NCBI GenBank assembly: GCA_030065095.1
Contig: JASJDP010000020.1
Span: forward strand, 1 to 64,000
DNA from: Rhodobacter sp.
Lineage (GTDB): Bacteria > Pseudomonadota > Alphaproteobacteria > Rhodobacterales > Rhodobacteraceae
DNA length: 64,000 nucleotides
Direction: 5' to 3'
Positions 16,439-25,004 of the stretch are shown here, piece after piece. Made by a program: the position numbers and the translations under genes. The stretch's first letter is position 1. Every line of letters begins with the position of its first letter. Under the pieces are notes generated by a model. It did not search any database, had not been told where the DNA came from, and saw nothing but the letters and a program-made list of their open reading frames with translations.

Positions 16439-19400
16439 CTAGTTGTGGTGGCTGAACAGGTGCACGTCGATTGGCACTTGCCCACTTGAATGCGAATCAA
16501 TTGCTTCTTCTGCGGTCACTCCGTCGGCGAGCTTGTGGGGAATCGCAAGCGAAACCGTGCGCTTGCCCTTCGGCAGTCCCCAGATCATCCCATGCGACAA
16601 AACCATCGCACGTCCATCGCCGTCATTGCCGGGCCGCGACAAGGCCACATGGACGATGCCGCGGTGGTCGGTGTCGCTGTTAATCGTGACCTTGGCCACG
16701 TGGCTGTGATGGCCGGCATCGGCTGCGGGCAAAGGCGCGATGTCCAGACCGGTGGTGGCGGTGCCATCCGGAGCGTGCGGCAAGGACAGGGCCGAACCCG
16801 GCGTGATCGCGAGGTCGGCGATCGCGGCGGCCTGCGGTGTGGGAGCGGCGCCGGCATCGGGAAAAACGAACACGCCGGTGTTGTTATACGGCCAGACACC
16901 CATGTTGTTGCCGCCTGCGGTCGCGGCGGTGCCGTGAAGATCGTTGGCGTCATCCGTCAACAGCTTGATAACGAAGCGGTAAGGCGTGGCTTCGGAGATC
17001 GTCAACATGCCCGTGTCCCAGACCCCGACGATCTGCTGCTGCGCCAGGGGCGCCAGCTTGACGGTCGCACTGGTCGCGAACACGGTCTCGGGACCCACCG
17101 GGGCGAACGTGGTCGGATCGAGCGCCTGATAGGCATATTGCACCTGCGTGTCCGACGAGGTCGATCCGAGCGACAGGTTGTAGATATCGACGACGACCCG
17201 AACCTTGTCGCCCTTGTTCACCGAGCCCGAAAGATAGGGATAGATCCCCGTCGCCTCGTTGAGCTCATTGGTGGTCAAGGCAATGCCGCGCATCCAGGAA
17301 TAGCTGTCGGTGGTGTTCAGCTTCCATTCGGTGCTGCCGCTCGACTGCACCAGGCGCAGCGGCAGGTTCAGCGCCGGATCGGCAAGCCGGTAGGTATCGG
17401 CCCACCAGGCGCGTCCGGTCTGGGCGTCGAAATCCACCGCATGGGCGACCTTGATGCCGCCGTTTCCAGTGATGTAGATCAGCGTCTGGTAATTGTAGGC
17501 CTTGGTCTGAATCCCCGGAACAGCGGGCTGGTTGAGCGTGATCCCGCGCGAGTCCGACATCGAGCGCGACGCAACGGTCGTGTTCCCCCAGCTTGCCTTG
17601 TTGGTCAGGTTCATGCTGGTGTCTACCTTGGTTTCGGTATTGACGATTTCGATCTGTACCTTGGCCGAAAACCCCGTCTTGATATCGACCGAGTTCGACA
17701 TCGTATAGTCGTAGCTACGCTCGCTCGAACCGCCGGAGCCTTCTGTGTAGGTCAGGCTGTAGGTCTGGCTGTTGCCAGCGAAGCTGCGCACGGTGCGGTC
17801 GTTCAACGCCACCGTTTTGGAAACTTCTGTCCCATTGTCGTTATAGGTGAACGATCCCAGGTCCGAGGGGAAGTTGGGGTCGCCGATCGTCGGATAGCTC
17901 AACGCGTTGTTGTTGATATGGCTGGGATTGAACCAGCTGACGGTCAACCCGTCGCTTTGGAAGGGCGTCAGCGGCCCGGGAATGGTGATCTCGTAGTATG
18001 GGAACGTCTTCGACTGCTGCAGATCCAGGCCGAAGACAGGGTAGCGCCAGATATCGATGACGCGCTGGTTGAACCCCAATTGATCGTCGATGTTCGTGGT
18101 CGCCGATTTTTGTGTGGTGATCGTGGTGTAGTTTTCGTTGGTGTCCTTCTTGACCGTATTCGATTCATAGCTGAACGTATCGGTCACCTGGGCCGAGGCG
18201 GACAAGTCGGCGATCTCCATGATGCCGGCCGACACCGTTTCGGATACCGAGATCGAAGCGCTGGTGCCGAAATTCGTGCCCGCGGTGTCGGTCGACTGCT
18301 GCTTGATCGTCGACGATTGTTCGTCGTTCAGCGTGATGTTGAAGTCGTTGAACGCCGAGATGTTGACCACGCTGCAGGTCGCCGGATTGGACGGGTCGGG
18401 CAGACAATCGACGTGGTGCGGAGGCATGTAAACGACGTATTGCGGGTCGATCAGATCGGGCACGCGGATATGCGCCGGATTGCCCAGGAAAAAGGCGCGG
18501 CCGAGGCTGTCAAGCGCCACAAGCCCGGGGCCGTAGACCAGCCCGCGGACGGCGAACCTCGGATCGCGGAACGACTCTTTCTCGGTGATGCTGAACTCAC
18601 CGGTGGTGTTGTCGTACGCGACGCTTGCAATCACCAGCTCGGTGACGGTCGTGTTGGGCGTGCCGGTGCCCGTCGGGATCGCGACAGCGATCTGGTCCAG
18701 TGGCGTGACGCCGTCGTCTTGCAGGCCGACGAAGTTGCCCACCGCCAGGCTGGGGCCCAGCATGTCGCCAATCGTCTGGTTCTGCGGCGAGCCAAGCTTT
18801 TGGATCGGGCTTTCCTTCAGCGCCTTGCCGCCTTGCTCGACGGCGACGATCGAGGTGTAGGAAAGCGCCAGCATTGTCCAACTCACCGCCAGCTGCCGCG
18901 TGTGAAACCCCGGCGCGCCCGCTTCAGGCGAAGTCTGGCTGGGATCGAAGTTGAACAGCCCGGCCCGGATATCAAAGTAGGAACTGCCGGTGGGCTTGCC
19001 GGTCAGCGCTTGCGCGAGTTGTGGCTGTGCCGGCTCGACCTTGTCGTTCAACTGGAAGTACAAAAGCTGGATCGGCCGGTTTCCCGACGCCTGATCGTAG
19101 GCCGGGTAATAGGCCAGCATCGCCTGGTCGGTGCCGAGCGTGGCGAAATCGCCCGAGGCGGCGGTCATCGAGGCCGGCTTGCCGACCGTTGGGACCTCGA
19201 TCGTCTTGACATGGGTCAGTTCGCGTTCCTTGGGATCGTAGGTGAAGCTCGCCATGTCGATCCGGCCCTGCTGCTGGCTGACGGTCCCGGTCGAGGTGTC
19301 GGCCCAGGCGATCAGGTCCAGCGTGCTGTCGCCGTTGAAGTCGCCGACCGCCAGTGCCACGTCGCCGGACACCTGCCGGCCGCTGTCGTCGGTCCAGCTG

Positions 19401-20044
19401 TCGCGCAGGCTGAGCTTTTGCTCGGACGTGTCGGTTTTGGGGTCATAGCCGACGATGCTGACGGTCAGGTTACCGGCAAAATCCCGATGCGCCGTCGCGA
19501 TGTCCATGTGCAGAAACTGGTCGGTCCCGCCGGAGCGGTCGAAAAGCCCGGTCTGCGCGTCGAAATTGCGAAACGCGGTGCCGACGCCCGGCTTGGGAAA
19601 ATCGTAGCGCAGGAACTGGCCCTGAGCTGTGGGTTTCTGGCCGTAATACAGGCTGAGCCCGATCGGCGTCATGCAGATCGCCTGTTCGAACTCTGGCGTG
19701 GTGACGCGCCCGGCAAGAAGGCGGCGGCCGATGCTTTGCGTGCATGGATCTGTCTGCATCAGCTGCTGGCCGGTCTGCGTCCAGGCGGTCAGATCGGCGT
19801 TGGCCGCCACGTAGTCGACCAGTGCAGTCGTCGCCACATTCTGCTGCGAGCGGAGCGTGGCCAGATCGTCAACCGGAAATACGGTCAGGTTCTGCGGGTT
19901 CTGAATCGGGTTTTCGGCCCCGGGTTCACCATCGGCAAGGGACGGACCTGCTGTGCCGGCGAGGGCGAGCAAGACCGCAAGGCAAAGACCTCGCACACGC
20001 GCACGCATCGGAACGGAGGCTGTAGGCTTAAAAAAGCGGTCCAT
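16439..20044 (-). CDS. Large exported protein with FG-GAP/VCBS-like segment
   Basis: A 1201-residue protein with a Sec signal peptide (basic start, then LCLAVLLALAGTAGPSLADG around residues 20-38). Between about residues 225 and 260 it has AVGDFNGDSTLDLIAWADT, whose DxNxDxxxD spacing is the calcium loop of FG-GAP/VCBS beta-propeller repeats; weaker copies follow (AASGDFATLGTDQAML, AVGNFVGLQDDGVTPLDQIAVA). Residues ~590-900 are very rich in Ser, Thr and Asn with alternating hydrophobics, as in beta-sheet or pore-type domains. The C-terminal part is also beta-rich. The start has GGGAG 7 bases upstream. It is the third gene after two small exported proteins in the same direction. Function is unknown; a surface or secreted binding protein is plausible. 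Confidence 0.85.
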   Translation of the reverse strand: MDRFFKPTASVPMRARVRGLCLAVLLALAGTAGPSLADGEPGAENPIQNPQNLTVFPVDDLATLRSQQNVATTALVDYVAANADLTAWTQTGQQLMQTDPCTQSIGRRLLAGRVTTPEFEQAICMTPIGLSLYYGQKPTAQGQFLRYDFPKPGVGTAFRNFDAQTGLFDRSGGTDQFLHMDIATAHRDFAGNLTVSIVGYDPKTDTSEQKLSLRDSWTDDSGRQVSGDVALAVGDFNGDSTLDLIAWADTSTGTVSQQQGRIDMASFTYDPKERELTHVKTIEVPTVGKPASMTAASGDFATLGTDQAMLAYYPAYDQASGNRPIQLLYFQLNDKVEPAQPQLAQALTGKPTGSSYFDIRAGLFNFDPSQTSPEAGAPGFHTRQLAVSWTMLALSYTSIVAVEQGGKALKESPIQKLGSPQNQTIGDMLGPSLAVGNFVGLQDDGVTPLDQIAVAIPTGTGTPNTTVTELVIASVAYDNTTGEFSITEKESFRDPRFAVRGLVYGPGLVALDSLGRAFFLGNPAHIRVPDLIDPQYVVYMPPHHVDCLPDPSNPATCSVVNISAFNDFNITLNDEQSSTIKQQSTDTAGTNFGTSASISVSETVSAGIMEIADLSASAQVTDTFSYESNTVKKDTNENYTTITTQKSATTNIDDQLGFNQRVIDIWRYPVFGLDLQQSKTFPYYEITIPGPLTPFQSDGLTVSWFNPSHINNNALSYPTIGDPNFPSDLGSFTYNDNGTEVSKTVALNDRTVRSFAGNSQTYSLTYTEGSGGSSERSYDYTMSNSVDIKTGFSAKVQIEIVNTETKVDTSMNLTNKASWGNTTVASRSMSDSRGITLNQPAVPGIQTKAYNYQTLIYITGNGGIKVAHAVDFDAQTGRAWWADTYRLADPALNLPLRLVQSSGSTEWKLNTTDSYSWMRGIALTTNELNEATGIYPYLSGSVNKGDKVRVVVDIYNLSLGSTSSDTQVQYAYQALDPTTFAPVGPETVFATSATVKLAPLAQQQIVGVWDTGMLTISEATPYRFVIKLLTDDANDLHGTAATAGGNNMGVWPYNNTGVFVFPDAGAAPTPQAAAIADLAITPGSALSLPHAPDGTATTGLDIAPLPAADAGHHSHVAKVTINSDTDHRGIVHVALSRPGNDGDGRAMVLSHGMIWGLPKGKRTVSLAIPHKLADGVTAEEAIDSHSSGQVPIDVHLFSHHN

Positions 20045-20125
20045 CGTAATCTCCCTGGATCAAACGCTCTCGATATTGGGGGTCCGGCCGGTCTGCGCCG
20101 GCCGCTCCGTGCGCACCAGACTGTG

Positions 20126-20167
20126 CCCGCTGCCCCCCGGGGTCCATAGGATCCCAGGGGCAGCGGG
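20126..20167 (-). terminator. Strong hairpin between two exported-protein genes
   Basis: An 11-bp perfect inverted repeat (CCCGCTGCCCC and GGGGCAGCGGG) around a 20-base loop lies between the stop at 20183 and the start at 20044. No T tract follows in the minus direction, so partial termination or mRNA processing that lowers expression of the downstream 1201-residue gene is more likely than full termination. Confidence 0.45.
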
Positions 20168-20182
20168 TGCCTTTGCCGACGC

Positions 20183-20983
20183 TTACTGCGACTGGCACAT
20201 GAAGGCTGTGTAGTACGGGGCCTGAACCGCCGAGTCGTATTTCCCTTTGGTCGGGTTCACCTGGGTCGTGCCGGTGAAATTGATATTTCCGGACGCGGCA
20301 TAGTCATGCGCACAGCACCCCGATGCGCCGGCGATGTTATGCGAGTTGAAGCTCATCGTCCCGGCCATGTCATGCGTGTGGGTGCGTATCTCGGACGGCT
20401 GCAGGTTCGGGCCGCCGAAGGTCGCCGCTGGCTGACCGTTCGGGTTGAGCCCGACGATGTACCGCCCGGAGGCGGCGTTGTACGGGGTGAACGATCCAGA
20501 GCATTGCACCAGGCTGAAGGTCAGAATGCCAGACGGCAGCGATCCGCTGGGCGGATCTGATTTCAGGCAGGCATTGTATTGGATGTAGGGCAGGCCGCTT
20601 TCGTGCTTGGCGGCCGATCCGGACATGCTGTGCGTCCCGCTATGGCCCAGGCTGTCATTGCAGCACCCATCGATCAGGACGAACTCCTTGGCCGGCGAAT
20701 CGATGCTGCCGCTGGCGGTGGCATGCGTGTGTTCGGGGGCCTGTTGACTGGTCAGCGCTTCGCCGATGAAGCCGCCGGCACCGCCGCCGCGCGGCGTCGG
20801 CAACAGCGTGCGGCCGACGGCGGACGCCAGCGCGGTGTTATCCCATCCGTCCGGACAGGGCCCGTCGAAATAGGCAATCGAGAACATCGGCAGCGCATCC
20901 TGCGCGAGTGCGTTGGCAGCCACCAGGCCGGAGCCGGCCACAAGCGCCGCAGCGGCAATTCTTTTGATCCATAACTTCGGCAT
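20183..20983 (-). CDS. Exported phage-collar-like protein
   Basis: A 266-residue protein with a signal peptide (KRIAAAALVAGSGLVAANALAQ). After cleavage it has two related halves. The first has CPDGWDN, GRTLLPTPRGG, APEHTHATASG and PYIQYNACLKS; the second has GRYIVGLNPNG, IRTHTHDMAG, SHNIAGASGC and ends PYYTAFMCQSQ. The order 'GW..., glycine-rich loop, HTH, PYIxxxxC' recalls the phage tail-collar/tail-fibre tip domain, where His residues bind metal. This is a pattern resemblance, not a firm assignment. The start at 20983 has GAGGAG upstream. It follows a small paralogue (20994-21401) by 10 bases and precedes the 1201-residue exported protein. Confidence 0.8.
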   Translation of the reverse strand: MPKLWIKRIAAAALVAGSGLVAANALAQDALPMFSIAYFDGPCPDGWDNTALASAVGRTLLPTPRGGGAGGFIGEALTSQQAPEHTHATASGSIDSPAKEFVLIDGCCNDSLGHSGTHSMSGSAAKHESGLPYIQYNACLKSDPPSGSLPSGILTFSLVQCSGSFTPYNAASGRYIVGLNPNGQPAATFGGPNLQPSEIRTHTHDMAGTMSFNSHNIAGASGCCAHDYAASGNINFTGTTQVNPTKGKYDSAVQAPYYTAFMCQSQ

Positions 20984-20993
20984 TTCATTCTCC

Positions 20994-21401
20994 TCAATCA
21001 GCAACGCAGACTAGCAATTGGATGAACGGCAGATTCGTCGTCGCTGACCCCGAGGTGTAGCTGGCGCTGTGGTCGCCTTTGCTCGTAGCCTGACCGTTGC
21101 CACCACCCGACGCGCCCGCGATGTGATGCGATGGCAGGTTGACCGTCATCGTAGCGGCGTGGGTGTGGCTGTTGTCCTGCAGGTCCTTCATCGGCGTACC
21201 GTAGGTCTTGCCAACTTCAGACGTGCTGCTGGTCACGATCAGTATCCGTCCAGCGGCATCCTGTGCGGCCGCGCTGCCGTCCGGGCAGCTTTCTTGCGGG
21301 ACGAAAAAGATCATCTTCGAAGGAAGGTCCGCAGCAGTGACCGAGCCGGTCGCAGCCCCGACTGCGAGTGCGCCGAGGGCGCACAATTCTTTGTATTTCA
21401 T
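20994..21401 (-). CDS. Small exported protein, paralogue of the collar-like protein
   Basis: A 135-residue protein with a signal peptide (LCALGALAVGAATGSVTAAD). The mature part has CPDGSAAAQDAAGRILIV, NSHTHAATMTVNLPSHHIAG and ends LPFIQLLVCVAD. The HTH, SHxIAGASG and terminal P(F/Y)xxxxxC motifs match both halves of the 266-residue protein encoded just downstream, so it is a single-unit paralogue of a two-unit protein. It is the first gene of a three-gene exported set. No partner or function is known to me. The His-rich loop may bind metal, by analogy with collar domains. Confidence 0.78.
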   Translation of the reverse strand: MKYKELCALGALAVGAATGSVTAADLPSKMIFFVPQESCPDGSAAAQDAAGRILIVTSSTSEVGKTYGTPMKDLQDNSHTHAATMTVNLPSHHIAGASGGGNGQATSKGDHSASYTSGSATTNLPFIQLLVCVAD

Positions 21402-21699
21402 AACTAAATCCCTGATATTCGTTCATCCGCCATCTGTGCGTCGGCGAAAAACCAGGAGAATCGCAAACCTTCAAAACGGTCGCCGAATACGATGATTGAA
21501 GTACACCTAAGGGCGAATCGTCAACTGAAATTTCGCCGATGCCGACGCCGCCAACCCGGATCACCAGATTGCGTTGGCGGAACAAAAACGGTGATCCCAG
21601 TTCAGCTTCAGGCCAATTCCCAAGAGATCTGCTTTGGCCTGAGGGTGCGCGATTACCCAGGTTGAGTTGTATTCTCCGGCAAACACCGGGTGCGCGCAT
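21402..21699. other. Intergenic region upstream of the exported-protein operon
   Basis: About 300 bases expected to hold the promoter of the minus-strand exported set. No convincing ORF, operator or RNA was recognised. Confidence 0.4.
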
Positions 21700-21965
21700 A
21701 TCGGGTTTCATCGAAGGTATGGACCGCGGTCAGGTTGTGCCGCATCAGCATCGGCTGGGGGCTGCGTCGGCGTGGGCAACCCGATCCGCGTAATCGATTT
21801 CTTCGTGGATGCGTTCGAACTTGCAGTGCTGGGCGTCGGGCCCAAGGAACCCGAGCGGACCGGACGATCCGCTTTTTTCCCGTCCGTCCTGCTGTAGCTT
21901 TGGATCCACGGTCATCTGAACCGTATCCCATCCAGATGCGCGCTGGCCATTCGCGCAGGTAGCGG
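21700..21965 (+). pseudogene. IS1182-type transposase N-terminal relic
   Basis: On the plus strand one frame from 21707 reads FIEGMDRGQVVPHQHRL, and after a frameshift another reads NPIRVIDFFVDAFELAVLG, then RTGRSAFFPSVLL, a TAG stop where Lys is expected, and LWIHGHLNRIPS. This matches the family start 'FIEGxDRxQ...', 'NPIRVIDxFVDxLDLxxLGF', 'TGRPxYxPxxLLKLYIYGYLNRIxSSR' of IS1182/IS5-like transposases. At least one frameshift and one stop make it dead, and only the first ~90 residues remain. No terminal inverted repeats could be recognised. It marks an old insertion between the exported-protein genes and the two-component system. Confidence 0.75.
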
Positions 21966-22013
21966 CGATGTCGGAGCTGCGAACGATCCGCTCCAGCTAA
22001 ATCGAATATGGCC

Positions 22014-23132
22014 TCACGGATCGGGTGTCACGAGGGGCAATTCGACGGCAATTACCAGCCGTCTGCCATCCAAGGTCGCGCTCACATTTCCATTGTTGGA
22101 AATACAAATCTGCTTGACGATGGACAGACCCAACCCGCTTGGGTGCTCACGATCCACTCGCGTTCGGCTTTTCGACACGCGGTAGAAGCGATCGAAAAGG
22201 AAAGGCAGGCTCGAATCATCGACATCGGGCGCATCGTTGCCAAATGCCACCTCGACCGAGTTCGCTCGCTTTCCCCGAGATAGTCTTATCTCACAAGGTT
22301 CTTCGGCGGACGCATATCTCAGCATGTTGGACAACAGATTGTCGACAATCTGTTTCATTGCATTGGGCGATATGACCGATTGCTCATTCTTTACATTCTC
22401 GGAAATCGAAAGATCAAGCTGCAGTCCACGTTGCAGGAAACGCGTTTTCCAGCTGCTGATTGTGCTTTCAAAAAAGTCGGCGATGCCGGCATGTGACCCG
22501 TGTTGCTCGTCGCGGCTTCCCGCGTCCAGCTGCATGGATTCGATCGTGTTCGTCAGGGCTGTCAGGTGGCTCAATTCATCTTCCATGAGCCGGAAAAAGC
22601 GCTCGTCGGCCTGAAAGACCCCATCTTCAAGCCCCTCCGTGTACCCTCGAAGGCTTGTAATCGGTGTTCGAAGTTCATGGCTCAGGTCCGCCATGTATTG
22701 AGTGCGGCGGCGGTCTTCCTGTTCAAGTTCGGCGGCAAGCGCATTGAAAGTCTCGGCCAAGCGGCCGACCTCGCCGGTTCCGATGGTCGAGCGAACGCGA
22801 TAGTCGCCGTGCCTCAGCCGTTCGGTCGCCTTGGCGAGAGATCGCAGGGGGCGAACGATAAGAAAGGCCAACCCGAAGGACGCCAACACGGCGATGAACA
22901 ATCCCAGGAACGCGCTCGCCCAAAGCTGTCGCTCGACGTCCTCGACATACATCGCATGCAGCGTGCCCGGCTCGATGTCGAAAGTAGACATGAGCCGTTC
23001 CGAATAAGCACTGCTTTGCTGCATGAACGCCCAGGACCAGACCGCGGCCAGCGCCAGGATAATCACGACATTGGCTGCAATGATCTGAAGCGTGAGCCAA
23101 GGCCAGTGCTGAACTCGATTAAGCATTGTCAT
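22014..23132 (-). CDS. Sensor histidine kinase
   Basis: A 372-residue membrane sensor kinase. TM1 is near residues 12-34 (LTLQIIAANVVIILALAAVW), followed by a short periplasmic section of ~45 residues and TM2 (FLGLFIAVLASFGLAFLIV). A HAMP domain follows (RPLRSLAKATERLRHGDYRVR), then the dimerisation helix with the phosphoacceptor His in MADLSHELRTPITSL, the N box in DNLLSNMLRYA, and the F/G2 boxes LFDRFYRVSKSR and GLGLSIVKQI. The small sensor region gives no clue to the ligand. Its start overlaps the response regulator stop by 14 bases, so the pair is co-translated. Confidence 0.94.
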   Translation of the reverse strand: MTMLNRVQHWPWLTLQIIAANVVIILALAAVWSWAFMQQSSAYSERLMSTFDIEPGTLHAMYVEDVERQLWASAFLGLFIAVLASFGLAFLIVRPLRSLAKATERLRHGDYRVRSTIGTGEVGRLAETFNALAAELEQEDRRRTQYMADLSHELRTPITSLRGYTEGLEDGVFQADERFFRLMEDELSHLTALTNTIESMQLDAGSRDEQHGSHAGIADFFESTISSWKTRFLQRGLQLDLSISENVKNEQSVISPNAMKQIVDNLLSNMLRYASAEEPCEIRLSRGKRANSVEVAFGNDAPDVDDSSLPFLFDRFYRVSKSRTRVDREHPSGLGLSIVKQICISNNGNVSATLDGRRLVIAVELPLVTPDP

Positions 23133-23853
23133 CCGATTTGGGTTTGTCAGGCGGAACGGTCAATTTGTACCCAAATCCCCGAACCGTTTGAATCATCTCC
23201 CCCGCTTCATCGCCCAGCTTGGCGCGGAGGTGGTGGATATGCACGTCGATCGCTTTCGGGCTGACCGCCGCGTCGTTGCCGTAAATGCCGGCGATCAGGG
23301 AGCTGCGTTCAAACACGCGGTTGGGGCGCCCCATGAGTTGCCGCAGGATGCGATATTCAATCGGGGTCAGTTCCACCGATGTCCCTTTGACCTGGCAAAC
23401 GGGTTGAGCACCGTCGAGTTGAATTGGGCCGATTTCCAGCCTCGGTTCCTCGTCGGCCCTCTGCATCGTGCTTCGCCGAAGGATCGCGTCAATTCGCACC
23501 AAAAGTTCTCGTGGCGAGAATGGTTTCACTACGTAGTCGTCAGCGCCCACGCCAAACCCGTGGAGAATGTCGGTCTCGCCTCCAAGCGCCGTGAGAAACA
23601 GGATCGGGGTCAAGCAGCCGTTGTCGCGCAATGCCGACGCAATCTCGGTCCCCGCTTTGTGAGGCACCATCACATCCAGAACAAGAAGGTCGAACGCGCC
23701 GTTCAGGGCCATTTCCAAACCCACGCCGCCATCCTTGGCAGTGGCAACCGCATGCCCGGCTTTCTCCAGATAGGCGCTGAGAAGGTTGAGAATGTTCACG
23801 TCATCCTCAACGACAAGGATCGAAGTCGGCTTTTTGATGCCTCCAGGCTCCAA
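23119..23853 (-). CDS. OmpR-family response regulator
   Basis: A 244-residue two-domain regulator. The receiver domain has the acidic pair in VVEDDVN, the phosphoacceptor D60 in LLVLDVMVP, Thr in LFLTALGG and Lys in YVVKPFSPREL. The C-terminal winged helix is of the OmpR/PhoB type (LTPIEYRILRQLMGRPNRVFER, then AIDVHIHHLRAKLG and IQTVRGFGYKL). It is phosphorylated by the kinase encoded directly after it and binds DNA. Targets are unknown; nearby candidates are the exported protein genes downstream and the YHS gene upstream, but no shared direct repeats were found. Confidence 0.95.
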   Translation of the reverse strand: MEPGGIKKPTSILVVEDDVNILNLLSAYLEKAGHAVATAKDGGVGLEMALNGAFDLLVLDVMVPHKAGTEIASALRDNGCLTPILFLTALGGETDILHGFGVGADDYVVKPFSPRELLVRIDAILRRSTMQRADEEPRLEIGPIQLDGAQPVCQVKGTSVELTPIEYRILRQLMGRPNRVFERSSLIAGIYGNDAAVSPKAIDVHIHHLRAKLGDEAGEMIQTVRGFGYKLTVPPDKPKSDDNA

Positions 23854-23966
23854 AGCAATCGGCTCCCGCGTTTGGCAGGAGCTTAGTTCGGCTCGGGTAA
23901 GGTTCCAAATCGGTCGAGCGTAGCGGCAATTCGGCGACCCGGCCGCCGAGGCATCGCGGCCACCAA

Positions 23967-23997
23967 ACGCGCCGCCAATCGGATGACGGCGGCGCGT
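23967..23997 (-). terminator. Intrinsic terminator of the YHS gene
   Basis: A perfect 10-bp inverted repeat (ACGCGCCGCC and GGCGGCGCGT, 11-base loop) lies 13 bases after the stop of the YHS gene in its reading direction and is followed by a short T run (GTTTGG). Confidence 0.6.
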
Positions 23998-24010
23998 GGC
24001 CTTGTGGACC

Positions 24011-24490
24011 TTATTGCGCCAACAGGTCCTCTCTTGAAGTTGCGAATATCACTTTCCAGTTCGATTCACCTTTCCGGATAACGGCGTCCGTGCTGGCAAG
24101 AAACAGATCGTTGTGCGCCGCAGGGCTGCTGTTGAGATAAAGCTGGCCGTCGACGATGGCCCAAAGGTCAGGCTGGGTCGGAACCTTTTTGCCCTTGCTC
24201 GCACCGGCCGAGCACCATCCGCCATAGGCCGGAGCGTATTTCGCCGGTTCGGCGTCGAACATTGCCTTGTTCTCGGCCGATGAGAAATGCCAGGTCGCGC
24301 CTTGGTAGGTCGACGCGTGGTCCCCAGAGCCCATAGTTGGTGCCCCTGCGGTGTGATAGGCCACAACATCATAACCTCCCACAACCGCATCGTCGCTGAT
24401 GTAGTGTTCGTCGACGGCCAGGGCGCTGGATGCCGGCAGCGCAATTGCGGTGAGAACTGACAGCGCGGCAATCTTGGTGAGTTTGTTCAT
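24011..24490 (-). CDS. Exported YHS-domain protein
   Basis: A 159-residue protein with a Sec signal peptide (IAALSVLTAIALPASSALA). The mature part is a YHS-type domain: VVGGYDVVAYHTAG, a charged loop, then TWHFSSAENKAMFDAEPAKYAPAYGGWCSAG. The YDVVAYH and YxGWC pattern is typical of the exported YHS proteins found near metal and redox genes; the domain is thought to bind metal, but the role is not established. The start at 24490 has AAAGGA 8 bases upstream. It stands alone, with a terminator after it, and is near the copper genes at 27-30 kb. Confidence 0.88.
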   Translation of the reverse strand: MNKLTKIAALSVLTAIALPASSALAVDEHYISDDAVVGGYDVVAYHTAGAPTMGSGDHASTYQGATWHFSSAENKAMFDAEPAKYAPAYGGWCSAGASKGKKVPTQPDLWAIVDGQLYLNSSPAAHNDLFLASTDAVIRKGESNWKVIFATSREDLLAQ

Positions 24491-24716
24491 CGATCAGGTC
24501 CTTTGAGAGGTTTCGGTTTTGTCCGCCTTCCGCCGGTCTTCGGTTGGACGTCGGCCGGATGCGGATTTCTTAACGGGCTGAGATTTCGACTGGGTTAGTT
24601 GATTGTTAAGTTTTGGTTAGGTCGCGGCACCAGCAATCAATCGTGGGGCCGGCGTGGCGGATGCGAAGCGGTGGCTCATCCCCACCGGCCGCAAGCGGCA
24701 CGGTGGCGTTTTCGGA

Positions 24717-25004
24717 CTAACGATGATCTTCTTGGAAGCGGCCCGATCGCAGGCGAATGGGTGCGGGCAGCAGCAAGGTGATTGCGGTCAGCATCCCGAG
24801 ACCGACAGTGACCATTTCCGCAATACCAATGTCTCCCGACCTGGTAATCGCCATGGGGCCGAAAATGCCCGCTCGGTCGACCCACGACCTGGTGCTTTCT
24901 ATGTCGACGGCCGAGAGCCCAAGGCAGCGGGTCTTTCCGCAGCAGGCCCAGGCAGCACGCATCAAGAGGGCAACGCCCAAGACAACAAGCGCTTTGAGAG
25001 TCAC
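24717..25004 (-). CDS. Small membrane protein, possible truncated TVP38/TMEM64-like
   Basis: A 95-residue protein with two hydrophobic segments (LKALVVLGVALLMRAAWACC and EMVTVGLGMLTAITLLLPAPI). Between them LSAVDIESTRSWVDRAGIFGPMAI resembles the N-terminal helix of TVP38/TMEM64 (DedA-superfamily) proteins, which are normally about 230 residues; the rest of that domain is missing. Its GTG start directly follows the rhodanese-like stop (TGAGTG), so the two genes are probably co-translated. Rhodanese and TVP38 domains are often linked in bacteria, which supports the idea of a shortened partner. The call is tentative. Confidence 0.45.
   Translation of the reverse strand: MTLKALVVLGVALLMRAAWACCGKTRCLGLSAVDIESTRSWVDRAGIFGPMAITRSGDIGIAEMVTVGLGMLTAITLLLPAPIRLRSGRFQEDHR

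Noticed and set aside
16490-20149. 1219-codon plus-strand open frame over the exported-protein gene
   Set aside because: It is antisense to a gene with a signal peptide and a good ribosome site, has no domain and is Arg/Gly-rich; a product of GC bias.
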